NCBI GenBank assembly: GCA_009840115.1
Contig: VXOJ01000036.1
Span: 62,001-126,000 of the forward strand
Reading direction: 5' to 3'
Origin: Gemmatimonadales bacterium
GTDB lineage: Bacteria > Gemmatimonadota > Gemmatimonadetes > Palauibacterales > Palauibacteraceae
DNA: 64,000 nt
Under the pieces are notes generated by a model, which saw only the letters and a list, made by a program, of their open reading frames with translations, did no database searches and was not told where the DNA came from. Positions 35,834 through 45,059 of the stretch are shown here, piece by piece (positions within the stretch are counted from its first letter, which is position 1; each line of letters begins with the position of its first letter). The position numbers were made by a program, and so were the translations under genes.

Positions 35834-38200
35834 TTACGGCTGCACGATCTTGTAGTCGGCGGGCGGCTGGGAGCCCATGAGGTGTTCGATGAAGTAGTCC
35901 CACGTGCGCCGGATCAGGTACGGCTCGCGGGCGTAGCCGTGGTTGCGGTTCGGGAACACGAGCATGTCGAACGTCTTGTTCGCCTCGATGAGGGCGTCGG
36001 CCACGAGCAGCGTCATGTTCGGGTGCACGTTGTCATCCAGCGACCCGTAGTGGAGCAGCAGCTTCCCCTTGAGGTTCGAGGCGATGTTCTGGTTCGCCTG
36101 CGAGTCGAAGCTGTCCGTCCCGTCCGGGTAGCGCTCCAGCAGCCCGTGGTACTTCTCTCCCCACGGGAAGTGGTAGCCCCGCTGGTCGTGATTCCCCGCT
36201 CCCGACACGGCGACCTTGAAGAAGTCGGGGAAGCTCAGGATGGCGTCGGTGGAGGAGAAACCGCCCCCGGAGTGGCCGAAGATCCCCACCCGGTCGATGT
36301 CGATGGGATAGCGGAGCGCCAACGCCTTGAGCGCCGAGACGTGATCCGGGATCCCGTTGTCCCGCATGTCCCCGTAGTAGCTCTCGTGGAAGGCCTTGGA
36401 GCGGTACGGCGTGCCCATGGCGTCGACCGCGAAGGTGATGAACCCGAGCTGGGCGAGGGCGTGGCCCTGGCCGCGCGGCCCCGTCGTGAAGCCCGGCGAC
36501 CGGATGGGACCGATCTGGGGTCCCGGATAGATGTAGTCGATGACGGGATAGACCTTGCCGTCTTCCATGTTCGCCGGCAGCCACAGGAAGCCGTACACGT
36601 CGGTCACCCCGTCCCGGGCCTTGGCGGAGAATCGCACCGGGGGCTCCCAGCCGGCCTCGAGGAGCGGGCCGATATCGGCCTCTTCGACCGTCATCACCGC
36701 ACGGCCCGAACGGTCGCGGAGCACCGTGACCGGAGCCGTCGCGCGCGTGGAATAGGTGTCCACGAAGTGGCGGCCGTCGGGCGAGACCGTGACGTCGTGG
36801 TGCATGTCCTCGGGTGAAAGGAGCGTCACCCCGCCGCCATCGAGCGACGCCCGGTAGAGGTGGTGCTGGTAGGGGTCGCGTCCGGGCTCGCGGCCCACGG
36901 CGGTGAAGTAGACCTGCCGCGCGTCCTCGTCGAGGGCCAGAAGCTGGACGACGAGCCAGGACCCCTGCGTGATCCGGTTCTTCATCTCCCCGGTGGCGAG
37001 GTCGTGCAGGTAGAGGTGCCCCCAGCCCTCGCGCTCCGAGAACCAGACGAACTCGCTCCCGTTGTCGAGCACGCGCCAGTTGTACGGCGTGCGGAGCTGG
37101 TTCAGTTCCACCCACGTGTCCCCGCTCTCGACGATGACCTCGCGGGCCGCGCCCGTTTCGGCGTCGACCTCGACCAGCGTCTGGCTCTTGAAGTCGCGCG
37201 AGTGGTGCGAGAACCAGACGCGGCCGCCGTCCGGCGACCACTGGGTGGCGTGCCAGGTCGTGTCCGCGCTGCCGAAGTAGCCGGGCACGGGATCATAGTC
37301 GGCCTTCACGGACGCGCCGGTCTCGGCGTCGAACACATACAGTTCCCACGTGGGGACGATGGAGTCGCCGGGGAGCGCGTACCGGTAGCTGTGGAGGACG
37401 GGGCGGCCGGTGGCCGTCTCGAGCAGATGCAGCGATTCGACGTCCTGCTCGTTGTAGCGATGCGTGGCGATGCGGCGTCCGTCCGGCGACCACTCGGCCA
37501 CGGGCGGCGGCCTGAAGCCCCTGCGACGGTTCGAGATCTCCGAGCAGCAGCCCTCCGGCGCGACGCCGTAGCCCCAGTGCGGCTCGCCGTCGGTCGAGAG
37601 CCGGCGTTCCTCGTCGGTGTCGGTGTCCCGCACCCACAGGTTCTCGTCGCGGGAGAACACGGCGCGGCCGCCGCCGGAGTACTCGATCTCGTGCGTGGCC
37701 TGCGCGACCGAGTCCGGGCCCGTGCAGCGGTAGGCGCCGACGTCGCAGTCCCAGCGCTCGTACGTGTCCGTCCAGAAGCGGATCCCGCCGGAGTCGTTGA
37801 ACTCGAACTCGTCGAAGGGGAGACCCGTCGCCTCGTGGCTCCCGTCGGAGGCCTCGGAGAGCGCGGCCGCGAGGCGGTCGTGGTCGAAGGCGGGCGCCCG
37901 GGTGCGGGCCGCCGCGTCGACCATGATGAACTCGTGGCCTCCGAACACCTGGTTGCGATACCAGAAGCGGTTCGCGTCGACCCAGCGCGGGGCGACCGTC
38001 GCGCCGGAGGTGAGCTTCTCCGCGTTCCAGAAGAGAAACTGCTCCGCGCGGGCGTATTCGCTCGCCGTCACCGCGTCGGGGGCGTGGGGCCGCGACTGGG
38101 CGTGAGCGGCCGGTGGCGCCGCAGCGAGCGCGATGGCGGCGACGGCAGCAAGGACGGCGAGCACGAGGGATGATGGGGCCGAGATCGAGAGGCGTTTCAC
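35834..38200 (-). CDS. S9-family prolyl peptidase (DPP-IV-like), secreted
   Basis: A 788-residue protein. A GTG start with AGGAGG at good spacing gives a Sec signal peptide ending near AAHAQ. The middle forms a DPP-IV/TolB-like beta-propeller (repeated AEWSPDGRRIA and ATQWSPDGGRVW type blades). The C-terminal alpha/beta hydrolase has nucleophile motif GHSGGGFS, the acid in YGSLDDNVH and the histidine in PNRNHGY. It should cleave X-Pro dipeptides in the periplasm. A start 13 codons upstream would spoil the signal peptide. Confidence 0.9.
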   Translation of the reverse strand: MKRLSISAPSSLVLAVLAAVAAIALAAAPPAAHAQSRPHAPDAVTASEYARAEQFLFWNAEKLTSGATVAPRWVDANRFWYRNQVFGGHEFIMVDAAARTRAPAFDHDRLAAALSEASDGSHEATGLPFDEFEFNDSGGIRFWTDTYERWDCDVGAYRCTGPDSVAQATHEIEYSGGGRAVFSRDENLWVRDTDTDEERRLSTDGEPHWGYGVAPEGCCSEISNRRRGFRPPPVAEWSPDGRRIATHRYNEQDVESLHLLETATGRPVLHSYRYALPGDSIVPTWELYVFDAETGASVKADYDPVPGYFGSADTTWHATQWSPDGGRVWFSHHSRDFKSQTLVEVDAETGAAREVIVESGDTWVELNQLRTPYNWRVLDNGSEFVWFSEREGWGHLYLHDLATGEMKNRITQGSWLVVQLLALDEDARQVYFTAVGREPGRDPYQHHLYRASLDGGGVTLLSPEDMHHDVTVSPDGRHFVDTYSTRATAPVTVLRDRSGRAVMTVEEADIGPLLEAGWEPPVRFSAKARDGVTDVYGFLWLPANMEDGKVYPVIDYIYPGPQIGPIRSPGFTTGPRGQGHALAQLGFITFAVDAMGTPYRSKAFHESYYGDMRDNGIPDHVSALKALALRYPIDIDRVGIFGHSGGGFSSTDAILSFPDFFKVAVSGAGNHDQRGYHFPWGEKYHGLLERYPDGTDSFDSQANQNIASNLKGKLLLHYGSLDDNVHPNMTLLVADALIEANKTFDMLVFPNRNHGYAREPYLIRRTWDYFIEHLMGSQPPADYKIVQP

Positions 38201-38327
38201 GGGATCCTCCTGGGTTTCCTGGCTGGCAGCCCGAGGCAAAGGCCCTGCCGCGAGCCGCTGGGAACAGAATAGATCGAAGCGTTCGCCCGCCGGTAGGGTT
38301 GCGGGATTCGGGGGAGTCGCCGCGCCG

Positions 38328-38357
38328 TTGCGGACGGCGACGAGGCGGCGCTAGCGT
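38328..38357 (+). promoter_or_regulatory. Candidate promoter of the sugar-uptake operon
   Basis: TTGCGG (38328-38333), an 18-bp spacer and TAGCGT (38352-38357), 29 bases before the MFS GTG. A GAGGAG Shine-Dalgarno lies between. Modest match only. Confidence 0.35.
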
Positions 38358-38386
38358 GCCCGCCGACCCCATCCGAGGAGTTTTCC

Positions 38387-39865
38387 GTGGATACGACCTC
38401 GTCCTCCGTGCGCCCGAAGCGGCTCTTCCTGGCCAGTTGCGTGTCGCTCATCGCGACGTCCGTCACCTTCGCGGTGGTCGGCGCGGTCATGCTCACGCTG
38501 AAGGGCGAATTCACGCTCACGAACTCCGATATTGGCTGGATCGCGGGCGCCGGAATTTGGGGCTTCGCCGTGTCGCAACTGGTGTTCGCCCCGTTCTGCG
38601 ACGTTCTCGGCATGCGGTTCCTTCTGCGGCTCGCCTTCGCGTGCCACCTGGTGGGGGCGGCTGTGCTCATCACGGCCGGCGGCTTCTGGCAGGCGTTCGC
38701 CGGGGCGCTGACTCTGGCGCTCGGGAACGGGCTCGTCGAGGCCGCCTGCAACCCGTTGGTCGCGGCGCTGTATCCGGAGCGGAAAACGGTCAAGCTGAAC
38801 CAGTTCCACGTCTGGTTCCCGGGCGGGATCGTGATCGGCTCCGTGCTCGCCTTCGGCCTCAACTGGGTCGGGCTCACCGCATGGCAACTGAAGATCGGCC
38901 TCATCCTCATCCCCACCCTCATCTACGGTCACCTGATGTGGCGGGAGGAGTTCCCGCCGACCGAGGGTGTGCGCGCCGGGGTGGGCATGGGGGAGATGTT
39001 CAGGGCCACGTTCATGGCGCCACTGATGATCCTGATGCTCTTCTGCATGGCGATCACGGCCTCGACGGAACTGGGGCCGAATCGGTGGGTGCCCGCAGTG
39101 CTGGAGGCGGGTGGGATTCCGGGAATCCTCGTGCTGGCCTGGATCAACGGCCTGATGGCGATCCTGCGGTACAGGGCCGGGTTCGCGGTGGAGCGGCTCT
39201 CGCCGACGGGAGTGCTGTCGGCGAGCGCGGCGGTCTCCGTCGTGGGACTGCTGTGGCTCAGCTACGCGGAGACGACGGCGATGGCGTTCGCCTCGGCAAC
39301 CGTGTTCGCGGTCGGCGTGTGCTACTTCTGGCCAACGATGCTCGGCTTCGTGTCGGAGCGGGTGCCGCGTTCCGGCGCGCTCGGGCTGGGAATGATGGGG
39401 GCGACCGGGATGGCGGTCGTCGGGCTGTGGACGACGCCGTGGATGGGAAGGATCGCCGACGAAGTGGGGCACGAGCGGCTTCCCGCGGTCGAGACGCAGG
39501 CGCTCTTCGCCGACGCGGAGGCGGCCTTCGCCGGGGCCGACGAGAGCACCGCCCCGGACCTGGCGGCGGCGGGCGACGCGGTCGGCGAGGCGCTCGCGGG
39601 CGTGGGGCCGGGTGGCGCGCTGCCGGAGTCGGTCACGGCGAACGCGCTGCGGGCGATCATCAACTCCGGGGGGGATGAGGCGCTGGCGGAGCGGGCCAAC
39701 GCCATCCTCGGGCCGGCGGACAACTACGGGGGACGGGTTTCGTTCCGGTACATCCTTCCGTTCACGGGAGCGCTCATCCTCATCTTCGGATTCCTCTATT
39801 CGCGCGACCGGCGCGCCGGCGGATACCGGGCCGTGCGGATCGGGACGGAGCCGGGCGACGGATGA
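38387..39865 (+). CDS. MFS sugar permease with a long loop before the last helix
   Basis: A 492-residue MFS protein resembling fucose/glucose permeases (helix 1 SCVSLIATSVTFAVVGAVM; NGLVEAACNPLVAALYPERKT; WFPGGIVIG). An unusual, Ala/Glu-rich hydrophilic segment of about 95 residues (about 365-455) lies between the last two helices. It starts at GTG with GAGGAG upstream. Its stop overlaps the Gfo/Idh gene (ATGA), and the third operon gene follows the same way. It most likely imports the sugar or polyol that the next two enzymes use. Confidence 0.85.
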   Translation: MDTTSSSVRPKRLFLASCVSLIATSVTFAVVGAVMLTLKGEFTLTNSDIGWIAGAGIWGFAVSQLVFAPFCDVLGMRFLLRLAFACHLVGAAVLITAGGFWQAFAGALTLALGNGLVEAACNPLVAALYPERKTVKLNQFHVWFPGGIVIGSVLAFGLNWVGLTAWQLKIGLILIPTLIYGHLMWREEFPPTEGVRAGVGMGEMFRATFMAPLMILMLFCMAITASTELGPNRWVPAVLEAGGIPGILVLAWINGLMAILRYRAGFAVERLSPTGVLSASAAVSVVGLLWLSYAETTAMAFASATVFAVGVCYFWPTMLGFVSERVPRSGALGLGMMGATGMAVVGLWTTPWMGRIADEVGHERLPAVETQALFADAEAAFAGADESTAPDLAAAGDAVGEALAGVGPGGALPESVTANALRAIINSGGDEALAERANAILGPADNYGGRVSFRYILPFTGALILIFGFLYSRDRRAGGYRAVRIGTEPGDG

Positions 39866-41070
39866 CGCGCCGCCTCAGCTACGGGATGGTGGGGGGCGGA
39901 CCCGGGGCCTTCATCGGAGACGTGCACCGGATGGCCGCGGAACTGGATGGCCTCGCGCGGATCGCGGCCGGCGCTTTCTCGTCGGACCCGGAGCGGTCGG
40001 CGGCCAAGGGGGCCGAGATCGGACTGGACCCGGCCCGCGTGTACGGCAGCTACGGGGAGATGGCGGCGGCCGAAGCGGCGCGCGCCGGAAACGACCGGCT
40101 GGACTTCGTGATCGTCGTCACGCCGAACCACCTCCATTTCGACGTCTCGCGGACCTTCCTCGAGGCGGGCTTCCACGTCGTGTGCGACAAGCCGTTGACG
40201 ACGGAACTCGGAGACGCGGAAGCCCTGTGCCGGCTCGTGGCCGCCGGGGATCGCGTGTTCGCCCTCACGCACAACTACGGCGGCTACCCGATGGTCAAGG
40301 ACGCACGCCATCTGGTTCGCGGCGGGACGCTCGGGGAGATCCGCCGCGTTCAACTCGAGTACTTCCAGGGGTGGCTGGCGACGCCGCTCGAAGAGACGGG
40401 ACACGCGCAGGCGGCGTGGCGCACGGACCCGGCGCGGGCGGGGGTGGCCGGGGCGCTGGGGGACATCGGGACGCACGCGCACCACCTGGCCCGCTACGTG
40501 ACCGGGCTGGAGGTCGAGGCGCTGTGCGGCGAGCTGACGACGTTCGTGCCGGGGCGGCGTCTCGAGGACGACGCGAGCCTGCTCATGCGCTGGAGCGGCG
40601 GGGTGCGGGGGACGCTCACGGTGTCGCAGGTGGCAGCGGGCGAGGAGAACGGGCTCGCGATCCGCGTGTTCGGGAGCGAGGGCTCGATCGCCTGGCGGCA
40701 CGGCGACGCGGAGACGCTGTGGCACCGGACGCCGGACGGGCGGGCGCGCGCACGGCGGCGGGGGCACGGCTGGATCTCGCCGGAGGCCGCGCGGGCGTCG
40801 CGGGTCCCGCCGGGTCATCCGGAGGGGTTCATTGAGGGATTCGGGAACCTGTACCGGAACGCGATCTCGACCATCGGCGCGCTCGACGAGGGGCGGACGC
40901 CGGACGGGGCGGAGCTCGACTTCCCCACGGTGTGGGACGGGGCGCGCGGGGTTCATTTCCTCGAGCGGGCGGTGGAGAGCGGGCGGCGCGGCGCGTGGGT
41001 GGACGCGCGCTACGAACCGCCGGGAGAGCCGCCTGCCGAACGCGAGGAGCCCGGGGAGTCGACGCGATGA
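39862..41070 (+). CDS. Gfo/Idh/MocA-family oxidoreductase
   Basis: A 402-residue NAD(P)-dependent sugar or inositol dehydrogenase. The Rossmann loop is [10 protein letters not shown], the nucleotide-pocket segment VVTPNHLHF, the catalytic lysine in [10 protein letters not shown], and a [12 protein letters not shown] helix contributes the active-site His. The C-terminal domain is the usual beta sheet. It likely oxidises a sugar ring hydroxyl, perhaps at C3. Both ends are coupled by ATGA overlaps to the permease and to the isomerase gene, so the three genes form one operon. Confidence 0.9.
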   Translation: MTRRLSYGMVGGGPGAFIGDVHRMAAELDGLARIAAGAFSSDPERSAAKGAEIGLDPARVYGSYGEMAAAEAARAGNDRLDFVIVVTPNHLHFDVSRTFLEAGFHVVCDKPLTTELGDAEALCRLVAAGDRVFALTHNYGGYPMVKDARHLVRGGTLGEIRRVQLEYFQGWLATPLEETGHAQAAWRTDPARAGVAGALGDIGTHAHHLARYVTGLEVEALCGELTTFVPGRRLEDDASLLMRWSGGVRGTLTVSQVAAGEENGLAIRVFGSEGSIAWRHGDAETLWHRTPDGRARARRRGHGWISPEAARASRVPPGHPEGFIEGFGNLYRNAISTIGALDEGRTPDGAELDFPTVWDGARGVHFLERAVESGRRGAWVDARYEPPGEPPAEREEPGESTR

Positions 41071-42071
41071 GTGCACGACCGATCACGCTGTTCACCGGCC
41101 AGTGGGCGGACATGCCGCTGGAGCCGCTCGCGGCCAGGGCGGCCGAGTGGGGCTACGACGGGCTCGAGCTTGCCTGCTGGGGGGACCACTTCGACGTCGT
41201 GCGCGCGACAGAGGAGGACGGCTACGCGGCCGGGCAGCGCGACCTGCTGGCGGCTCACGGCCTCGAGGTGCACGCGATCTCCAACCACCTCGTCGGCCAG
41301 GCCGTGTGCGACCCGATCGACGCCCGCCACCAGCTCATTCTGCCGGAGCGCGTGTGGGGCGACGGCGACCCCGAGGCCGTGCGGCGGCGGGCCGCGGCGG
41401 AAATGAGCCGGTCGGCGGCCGCGGCGGCCGCGCTCGGCGTCCCGGTCGTGAACGGCTTCACCGGCAGCTCGATCTGGGCCGCCGCCTACGCCTTCCCCCC
41501 GCACCCGCCCGGCTTCGTGGAGGCCGGCTTCGCCGACTTCGCCGACCGCTGGAACCCGATCCTCGACGCCTTCGACGCGGCCGGCGTGAAGTTCGCCCTC
41601 GAGGTGCACCCGACGGAGATCGCCTTCGACGCGGCCAGCGCGGCGCGCGCCGTGGAGGCCGTGGCGGGTCACGCCGCGTTCGGCTTCAACTACGACCCCA
41701 GCCACCTCGCCTACCAGGGCGTGGACTACGTCGGCTTCATCCTCGAGTTCGGCGACCGCATCCACCACGCCCACATGAAGGACGTGTGGTGGTCCGACAC
41801 CCCGCGCCGCTCCGGCGCCTTCGGCGGCCACCTCGACTTCGGGCACGCGGACCGCGGCTGGGACTTCCGCTCCATCGGGCGCGGCCGCGTGGACTTCGAG
41901 GAGACCCTGCGCGCCCTCGACCGCGTCGGCTACGACGGCCCCCTCTCGATCGAGTGGGAGGACAGCGGCATGGACCGCGAACACGGCGCCCGGGAAGCGT
42001 GCGAACGGCTCCGCGCCATGACCTTCCCCCCCTCCGCCACCGCCTTCGACGCCGCCTTCTCCAAGGACTGA
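41067..42071 (+). CDS. Sugar phosphate isomerase/epimerase (TIM barrel)
   Basis: A 334-residue xylose-isomerase-like TIM barrel. Metal-ligand segments are [33 protein letters not shown] and SIEWEDSG. The family includes isomerases, epimerases and, as recently found, enzymes that cleave 3-keto sugars; the exact reaction is unknown. The ATG overlaps the dehydrogenase stop (ATGA). With the preceding permease and dehydrogenase this looks like a sugar oxidation and isomerisation route. Confidence 0.88.
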   Translation: MSARPITLFTGQWADMPLEPLAARAAEWGYDGLELACWGDHFDVVRATEEDGYAAGQRDLLAAHGLEVHAISNHLVGQAVCDPIDARHQLILPERVWGDGDPEAVRRRAAAEMSRSAAAAAALGVPVVNGFTGSSIWAAAYAFPPHPPGFVEAGFADFADRWNPILDAFDAAGVKFALEVHPTEIAFDAASAARAVEAVAGHAAFGFNYDPSHLAYQGVDYVGFILEFGDRIHHAHMKDVWWSDTPRRSGAFGGHLDFGHADRGWDFRSIGRGRVDFEETLRALDRVGYDGPLSIEWEDSGMDREHGAREACERLRAMTFPPSATAFDAAFSKD

Positions 42072-42109
42072 CCTCTACGTCGCGACGGGGGCGGAACCCC
42101 GGAGACTCG

Positions 42110-42137
42110 TTGCGGCATGACACGTCATGAGCATAAT
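42110..42137 (+). promoter_or_regulatory. Candidate promoter of the vapBC module
   Basis: TTGCGG (42110-42115), a 16-bp spacer and CATAAT (42132-42137). The -10 ends 11 bases before the antitoxin ATG, so the leader would be a few bases at most. TATACT (42137-42142) is a second -10 choice. This stretch is visibly more AT-rich than its surroundings. Confidence 0.5.
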
Positions 42138-42154
42138 ATACTCATGTTATGAGT
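42126..42154 (+). promoter_or_regulatory. Operator-like array of three half-sites at the vapB start
   Basis: Half-sites CATGAG (42126-42131), CTCATG (42141-42146) and ATGAGT (42149-42154) form two overlapping inverted repeats. The right one, ACTCATGTTATGAGT (42140-42154), is a perfect 6-bp palindrome with a 3-base centre that spans the ATG. The array covers the -10 and the start codon, as expected for autorepression by an antitoxin or toxin-antitoxin complex. Confidence 0.6.
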
Positions 42155-42565
42155 ACGAGACTGCAGGTGGTGATGCCGGAGGCGGAGCTGGATGAGATCC
42201 GCGATGCGGCGCGGCGCAACCGCGTCACGGTGTCCGCGTGGGTCCGGCGAGCGTTGCGGGAGGCGCGCGAACGCGAGTTGAGGGGCGGCGCCGTCTTCGC
42301 CGTGCGCGAGGCGGAGCCGCGATACGGCACCGCCGAGTCCGCCGGCCTGCGGTTCGTCGATCTGGAAGTGAGGTTGCCGGAGCGCGATCTGGAGGCGGTG
42401 CGCAAGCGGTACGGACGAGCCAATTGGTCGGCGGCCGTGAAGGAAGCCGTGTTCCGCCAGTCCTTCGTCCCGATGACGAAGGAGGAGGCGCTCGCCATGC
42501 GCGGCGCGGGATGGGCGGGAGATCTGGACGAAATGCGAGACGGCAACACGGTCGAGCCCCTGTGA
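42149..42565 (+). CDS. vapB: VapB-family antitoxin with two DNA-binding/RHH-like segments
   Basis: A 138-residue antitoxin, longer than the usual 60-90. Residues about 3-42 look like a ribbon-helix-helix unit ([28 protein letters not shown]). Residues about 67-138 look like a second complete VapB: a strand (VDLEVRLPE), helices, then [14 protein letters not shown], the toxin-wrapping tail of the family. So the protein seems to be a fusion of two antitoxin modules. Its stop overlaps the toxin start (GTGA). It likely neutralises VapC and represses this promoter through the half-sites at the ATG. Confidence 0.78.
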   Translation: MSTRLQVVMPEAELDEIRDAARRNRVTVSAWVRRALREARERELRGGAVFAVREAEPRYGTAESAGLRFVDLEVRLPERDLEAVRKRYGRANWSAAVKEAVFRQSFVPMTKEEALAMRGAGWAGDLDEMRDGNTVEPL

Positions 42566-42975
42566 TCGTCGACACGTCCGCGTGGATCGAGTACCTGCGC
42601 CAGACAGAGAGCCCCTTCGACCTCTGCCTGGACGACGCCGTACGGGCCGGGAATGCGATCGCCACGCCCGCTCCCGCGGTCCTGGAACTCCTTTCAGGCT
42701 GTCGCAACGAAACCGAGGAGTCGGATCTGTTGAAGCTGCTCGGCCGCTTCGAGATCCTGGTCCCCGACTCGCTGGGCCAGTTCCAGAGCGCGGCGCGGAT
42801 CTACCGCACGTGTCAGCGGGCGGGACGTACGATTCGGTCCCTGGTAGACTGCCTCGTCGCCGCTGCGGCCCTGGATGCGCGTCGCCCCCTGCTGGCCCGG
42901 AATCGCGACTTCGATACCATCGCCCGCCACACGGAACTCGAACTCGTCGTTCCGACGGCGGAATCGCACGCCTGA
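42562..42975 (+). CDS. vapC: VapC-family PIN-domain toxin ribonuclease
   Basis: A 137-residue PIN domain. The metal-binding acidic residues are visible: D4 in MIVDTSAW, E42 in AVLELLSG, D96 in SLVDCLVAA, and D116/D118 in ARNRDFDTI. VapC toxins cut tRNA or rRNA and stop growth until bound by VapB. The GTG start overlaps the antitoxin stop (GTGA), a typical VapBC arrangement. No transposase or integrase is adjacent. Confidence 0.88.
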   Translation: MIVDTSAWIEYLRQTESPFDLCLDDAVRAGNAIATPAPAVLELLSGCRNETEESDLLKLLGRFEILVPDSLGQFQSAARIYRTCQRAGRTIRSLVDCLVAAAALDARRPLLARNRDFDTIARHTELELVVPTAESHA

Positions 42976-43035
42976 GCCAGGTCCCCCGGCCATTCGAGGC
43001 ACCCTTCGAACGCGGCGGAGTCTTCTCGCGGGCTG

Positions 43036-44976
43036 CTACGGCGGGGTGGGGCCCCAGAGTGCATCCACGCCCATCTGGTAGGGCACGACCAGGCCGGCGC
43101 TCGCGCTGTCCGGGAGCACGAGGAAGGGCGTTCGGCCCGGTTCCGCCTCGATGAGGCGCGCATTCGCTTCCGGCCCGAGATCCCGGGTCCAAAGCACGCC
43201 CGAGCCACCGAGCCCCGGCAAGTCCCCGCGCCACACGTAGCTGGTGAGGCCCATCGCGCCGAGCCGGTCGGCCGCCAACTCGCGCCCGCACCGATCGACC
43301 ACCTCTTCCGGTCGTTGCGCTCCGACGAGGGCACCCTCGAGACGGCAAGGATCATACTGTGTCAGAAGGGCCCTTACGCTGTCGAGCCTCATGGGCCGCG
43401 CGGCGAGCCGCGCGCCGATCCGGTCCTGCCAGGACTCGTGCACGAACACGAGCGACGGGCCGGGCTCCGTGATTTCCGGGACGAGCGCGGCGCGGCCTCC
43501 GAGGCGGACCACGCGCTCCGGCCCCCCTGCGGTCAGGCCGTAAACGAGAGGGATCAGGACCAGCACGGCGATCCCGTCCGAGAGCCAGGGTCGGCGGCCC
43601 GCGCGCGATAGACCGATCGCCGCGAGGACGAGGAGCGCGCACCAGGCCGGCACGGCCTCGCCGAGCATGCGCGGCCCGAACACCAGGTCGTGATGCCAGT
43701 AGAGCGCGCTCGCCACGATCGGCAGGAGCGCCCACGCGGCGAGGATGCGCTCGCCGCGCCCCAGGCGGCGGGCGAGGAGAAGGTAGAGTCCGATCAGCGC
43801 GGCAACCGGCAGCACAGTGCCGAAGAGTCCGCGCCCGATCGAGAGCAATTCGGTCGACGTGTAGCCGAGCGCCTGCGTGAAGCCGTACATGCGGCCCCAG
43901 GGGTCGATGTGGAAGCCGAGGCCGTGGCTGGGGCCGGCGGCGGCCGTGTAGCCGAGGGTGAGCGGGCTGCCGAAGAAGCGGGCGTTGAACCAGCCGAAGC
44001 CGACCGCGAACGGGAGGCCGCCCAGCGCCCACGAGGCGAAGCGGCGCAGAAGCCACGGCCGGTGCAGGCCCGGTTCCTGCCGCGGCGCGGTGAGCCACAC
44101 GCCGGCCGTCACGGCGGCGCCGATGAGCAGGCCGGAGATGGGGCGCGTCGCGACCATGAAACCCATCGCGCCGCCCGCCGCCAGCGCCCACACGGCCCGG
44201 CCCGTCTCGGCCCGGAGCGACAGCCAGAGGGCGAGCGCGGCGAAGGCCGCGACCGTGGCATGGTTCATGTAGGCCCCGGCGAGGGCCAGCAGCATGGGGC
44301 TCGTGACGGCGAGCAGTGCGCCGAGGCGGGCGGCCGCGATCCGGCCCGGCAGCAGGCGCTCGAACGAGAGGACGGAGAAGACGCCGAGTATTCCCATGGT
44401 CGCCGCCACCGCGATCCACGGACCTCCAAGCTTGAAGCCGGCGGCAAGCCACAGGGCGTGGGCCGGCGGATACTGGGACACCCACCCCGCGGGCGTCTGC
44501 ACCATGAACTGCATGGTCCAGAACTCGGGCATCGCGAGTGGAGGTCCGGCCAGCTCCCCGGCGGCGAAGTAGCGAGCCTGCAGGAGGTTCACGCTCGCGT
44601 CGGTGACCAGAGTGCGCCCATCGAACGCGACCAGCGCGACCGCGGCCGTGAGCCCGGCGCCGAGAAGCCCCATGAACGCGGCCACCGACCACGCCGGCGG
44701 CCGCTCGATCGCCCCGCCGATCCCGGCGAGAATGCCGGACAACCTCCCTCTCGCGAACATTCCCGCGAGGACGGCGACTCCGACCGCGAGGAGGGTCCAG
44801 ACGCCGGTCGCCACGCCCCAACTGTACGTCCAGTGCTCGAACCCCGACCGACGCATGAGGTCGTCCAGTGCGCCCGGAGGCGCGGCCGGATCGAGGACCA
44901 CGAAGACGGGGACGACGACGAGCACGACCAGAGCGAGTCCCACCACGCGCCGGGCCGCATCGAGGAGTACGTTCAT
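43036..44976 (-). CDS. Multipass membrane glycosyltransferase (ArnT/PMT-like, GT39/GT83 type)
   Basis: A 646-residue protein with about 10-12 membrane helices and a hydrophilic C-terminus (about residues 495-646). The DGRTLVTDASVNLLQARYF region near residue 120 resembles the acidic active-site loop of polyprenol-phosphate sugar transferases. It is predicted to transfer a sugar from undecaprenyl phosphate to a lipid or protein on the periplasmic face. Stands alone, divergent from the GldA-type ATPase gene. Exact donor and acceptor unknown. Confidence 0.78.
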   Translation of the reverse strand: MNVLLDAARRVVGLALVVLVVVPVFVVLDPAAPPGALDDLMRRSGFEHWTYSWGVATGVWTLLAVGVAVLAGMFARGRLSGILAGIGGAIERPPAWSVAAFMGLLGAGLTAAVALVAFDGRTLVTDASVNLLQARYFAAGELAGPPLAMPEFWTMQFMVQTPAGWVSQYPPAHALWLAAGFKLGGPWIAVAATMGILGVFSVLSFERLLPGRIAAARLGALLAVTSPMLLALAGAYMNHATVAAFAALALWLSLRAETGRAVWALAAGGAMGFMVATRPISGLLIGAAVTAGVWLTAPRQEPGLHRPWLLRRFASWALGGLPFAVGFGWFNARFFGSPLTLGYTAAAGPSHGLGFHIDPWGRMYGFTQALGYTSTELLSIGRGLFGTVLPVAALIGLYLLLARRLGRGERILAAWALLPIVASALYWHHDLVFGPRMLGEAVPAWCALLVLAAIGLSRAGRRPWLSDGIAVLVLIPLVYGLTAGGPERVVRLGGRAALVPEITEPGPSLVFVHESWQDRIGARLAARPMRLDSVRALLTQYDPCRLEGALVGAQRPEEVVDRCGRELAADRLGAMGLTSYVWRGDLPGLGGSGVLWTRDLGPEANARLIEAEPGRTPFLVLPDSASAGLVVPYQMGVDALWGPTPP

Positions 44977-45038
44977 GGCGAAGAAGCTACACCCGATCTA
45001 CTTTTTCCGCCCCGTCGCACACCTCCAACGCGGATCCG

Positions 45039-45059
45039 ATGTCACTCGCATGTCACTCG
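45039..45059 (+). repeat. 11-bp duplicated start region of the GldA-type gene
   Basis: ATGTCACTCG occurs at 45039 and again at 45050. The second ATG starts the ATPase gene. The first lies 11 bases upstream in another frame and opens a 7-codon reading frame ending at TAG (45060-45062), inside the gene. This creates a decoy start codon next to the true one. Confidence 0.7.
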
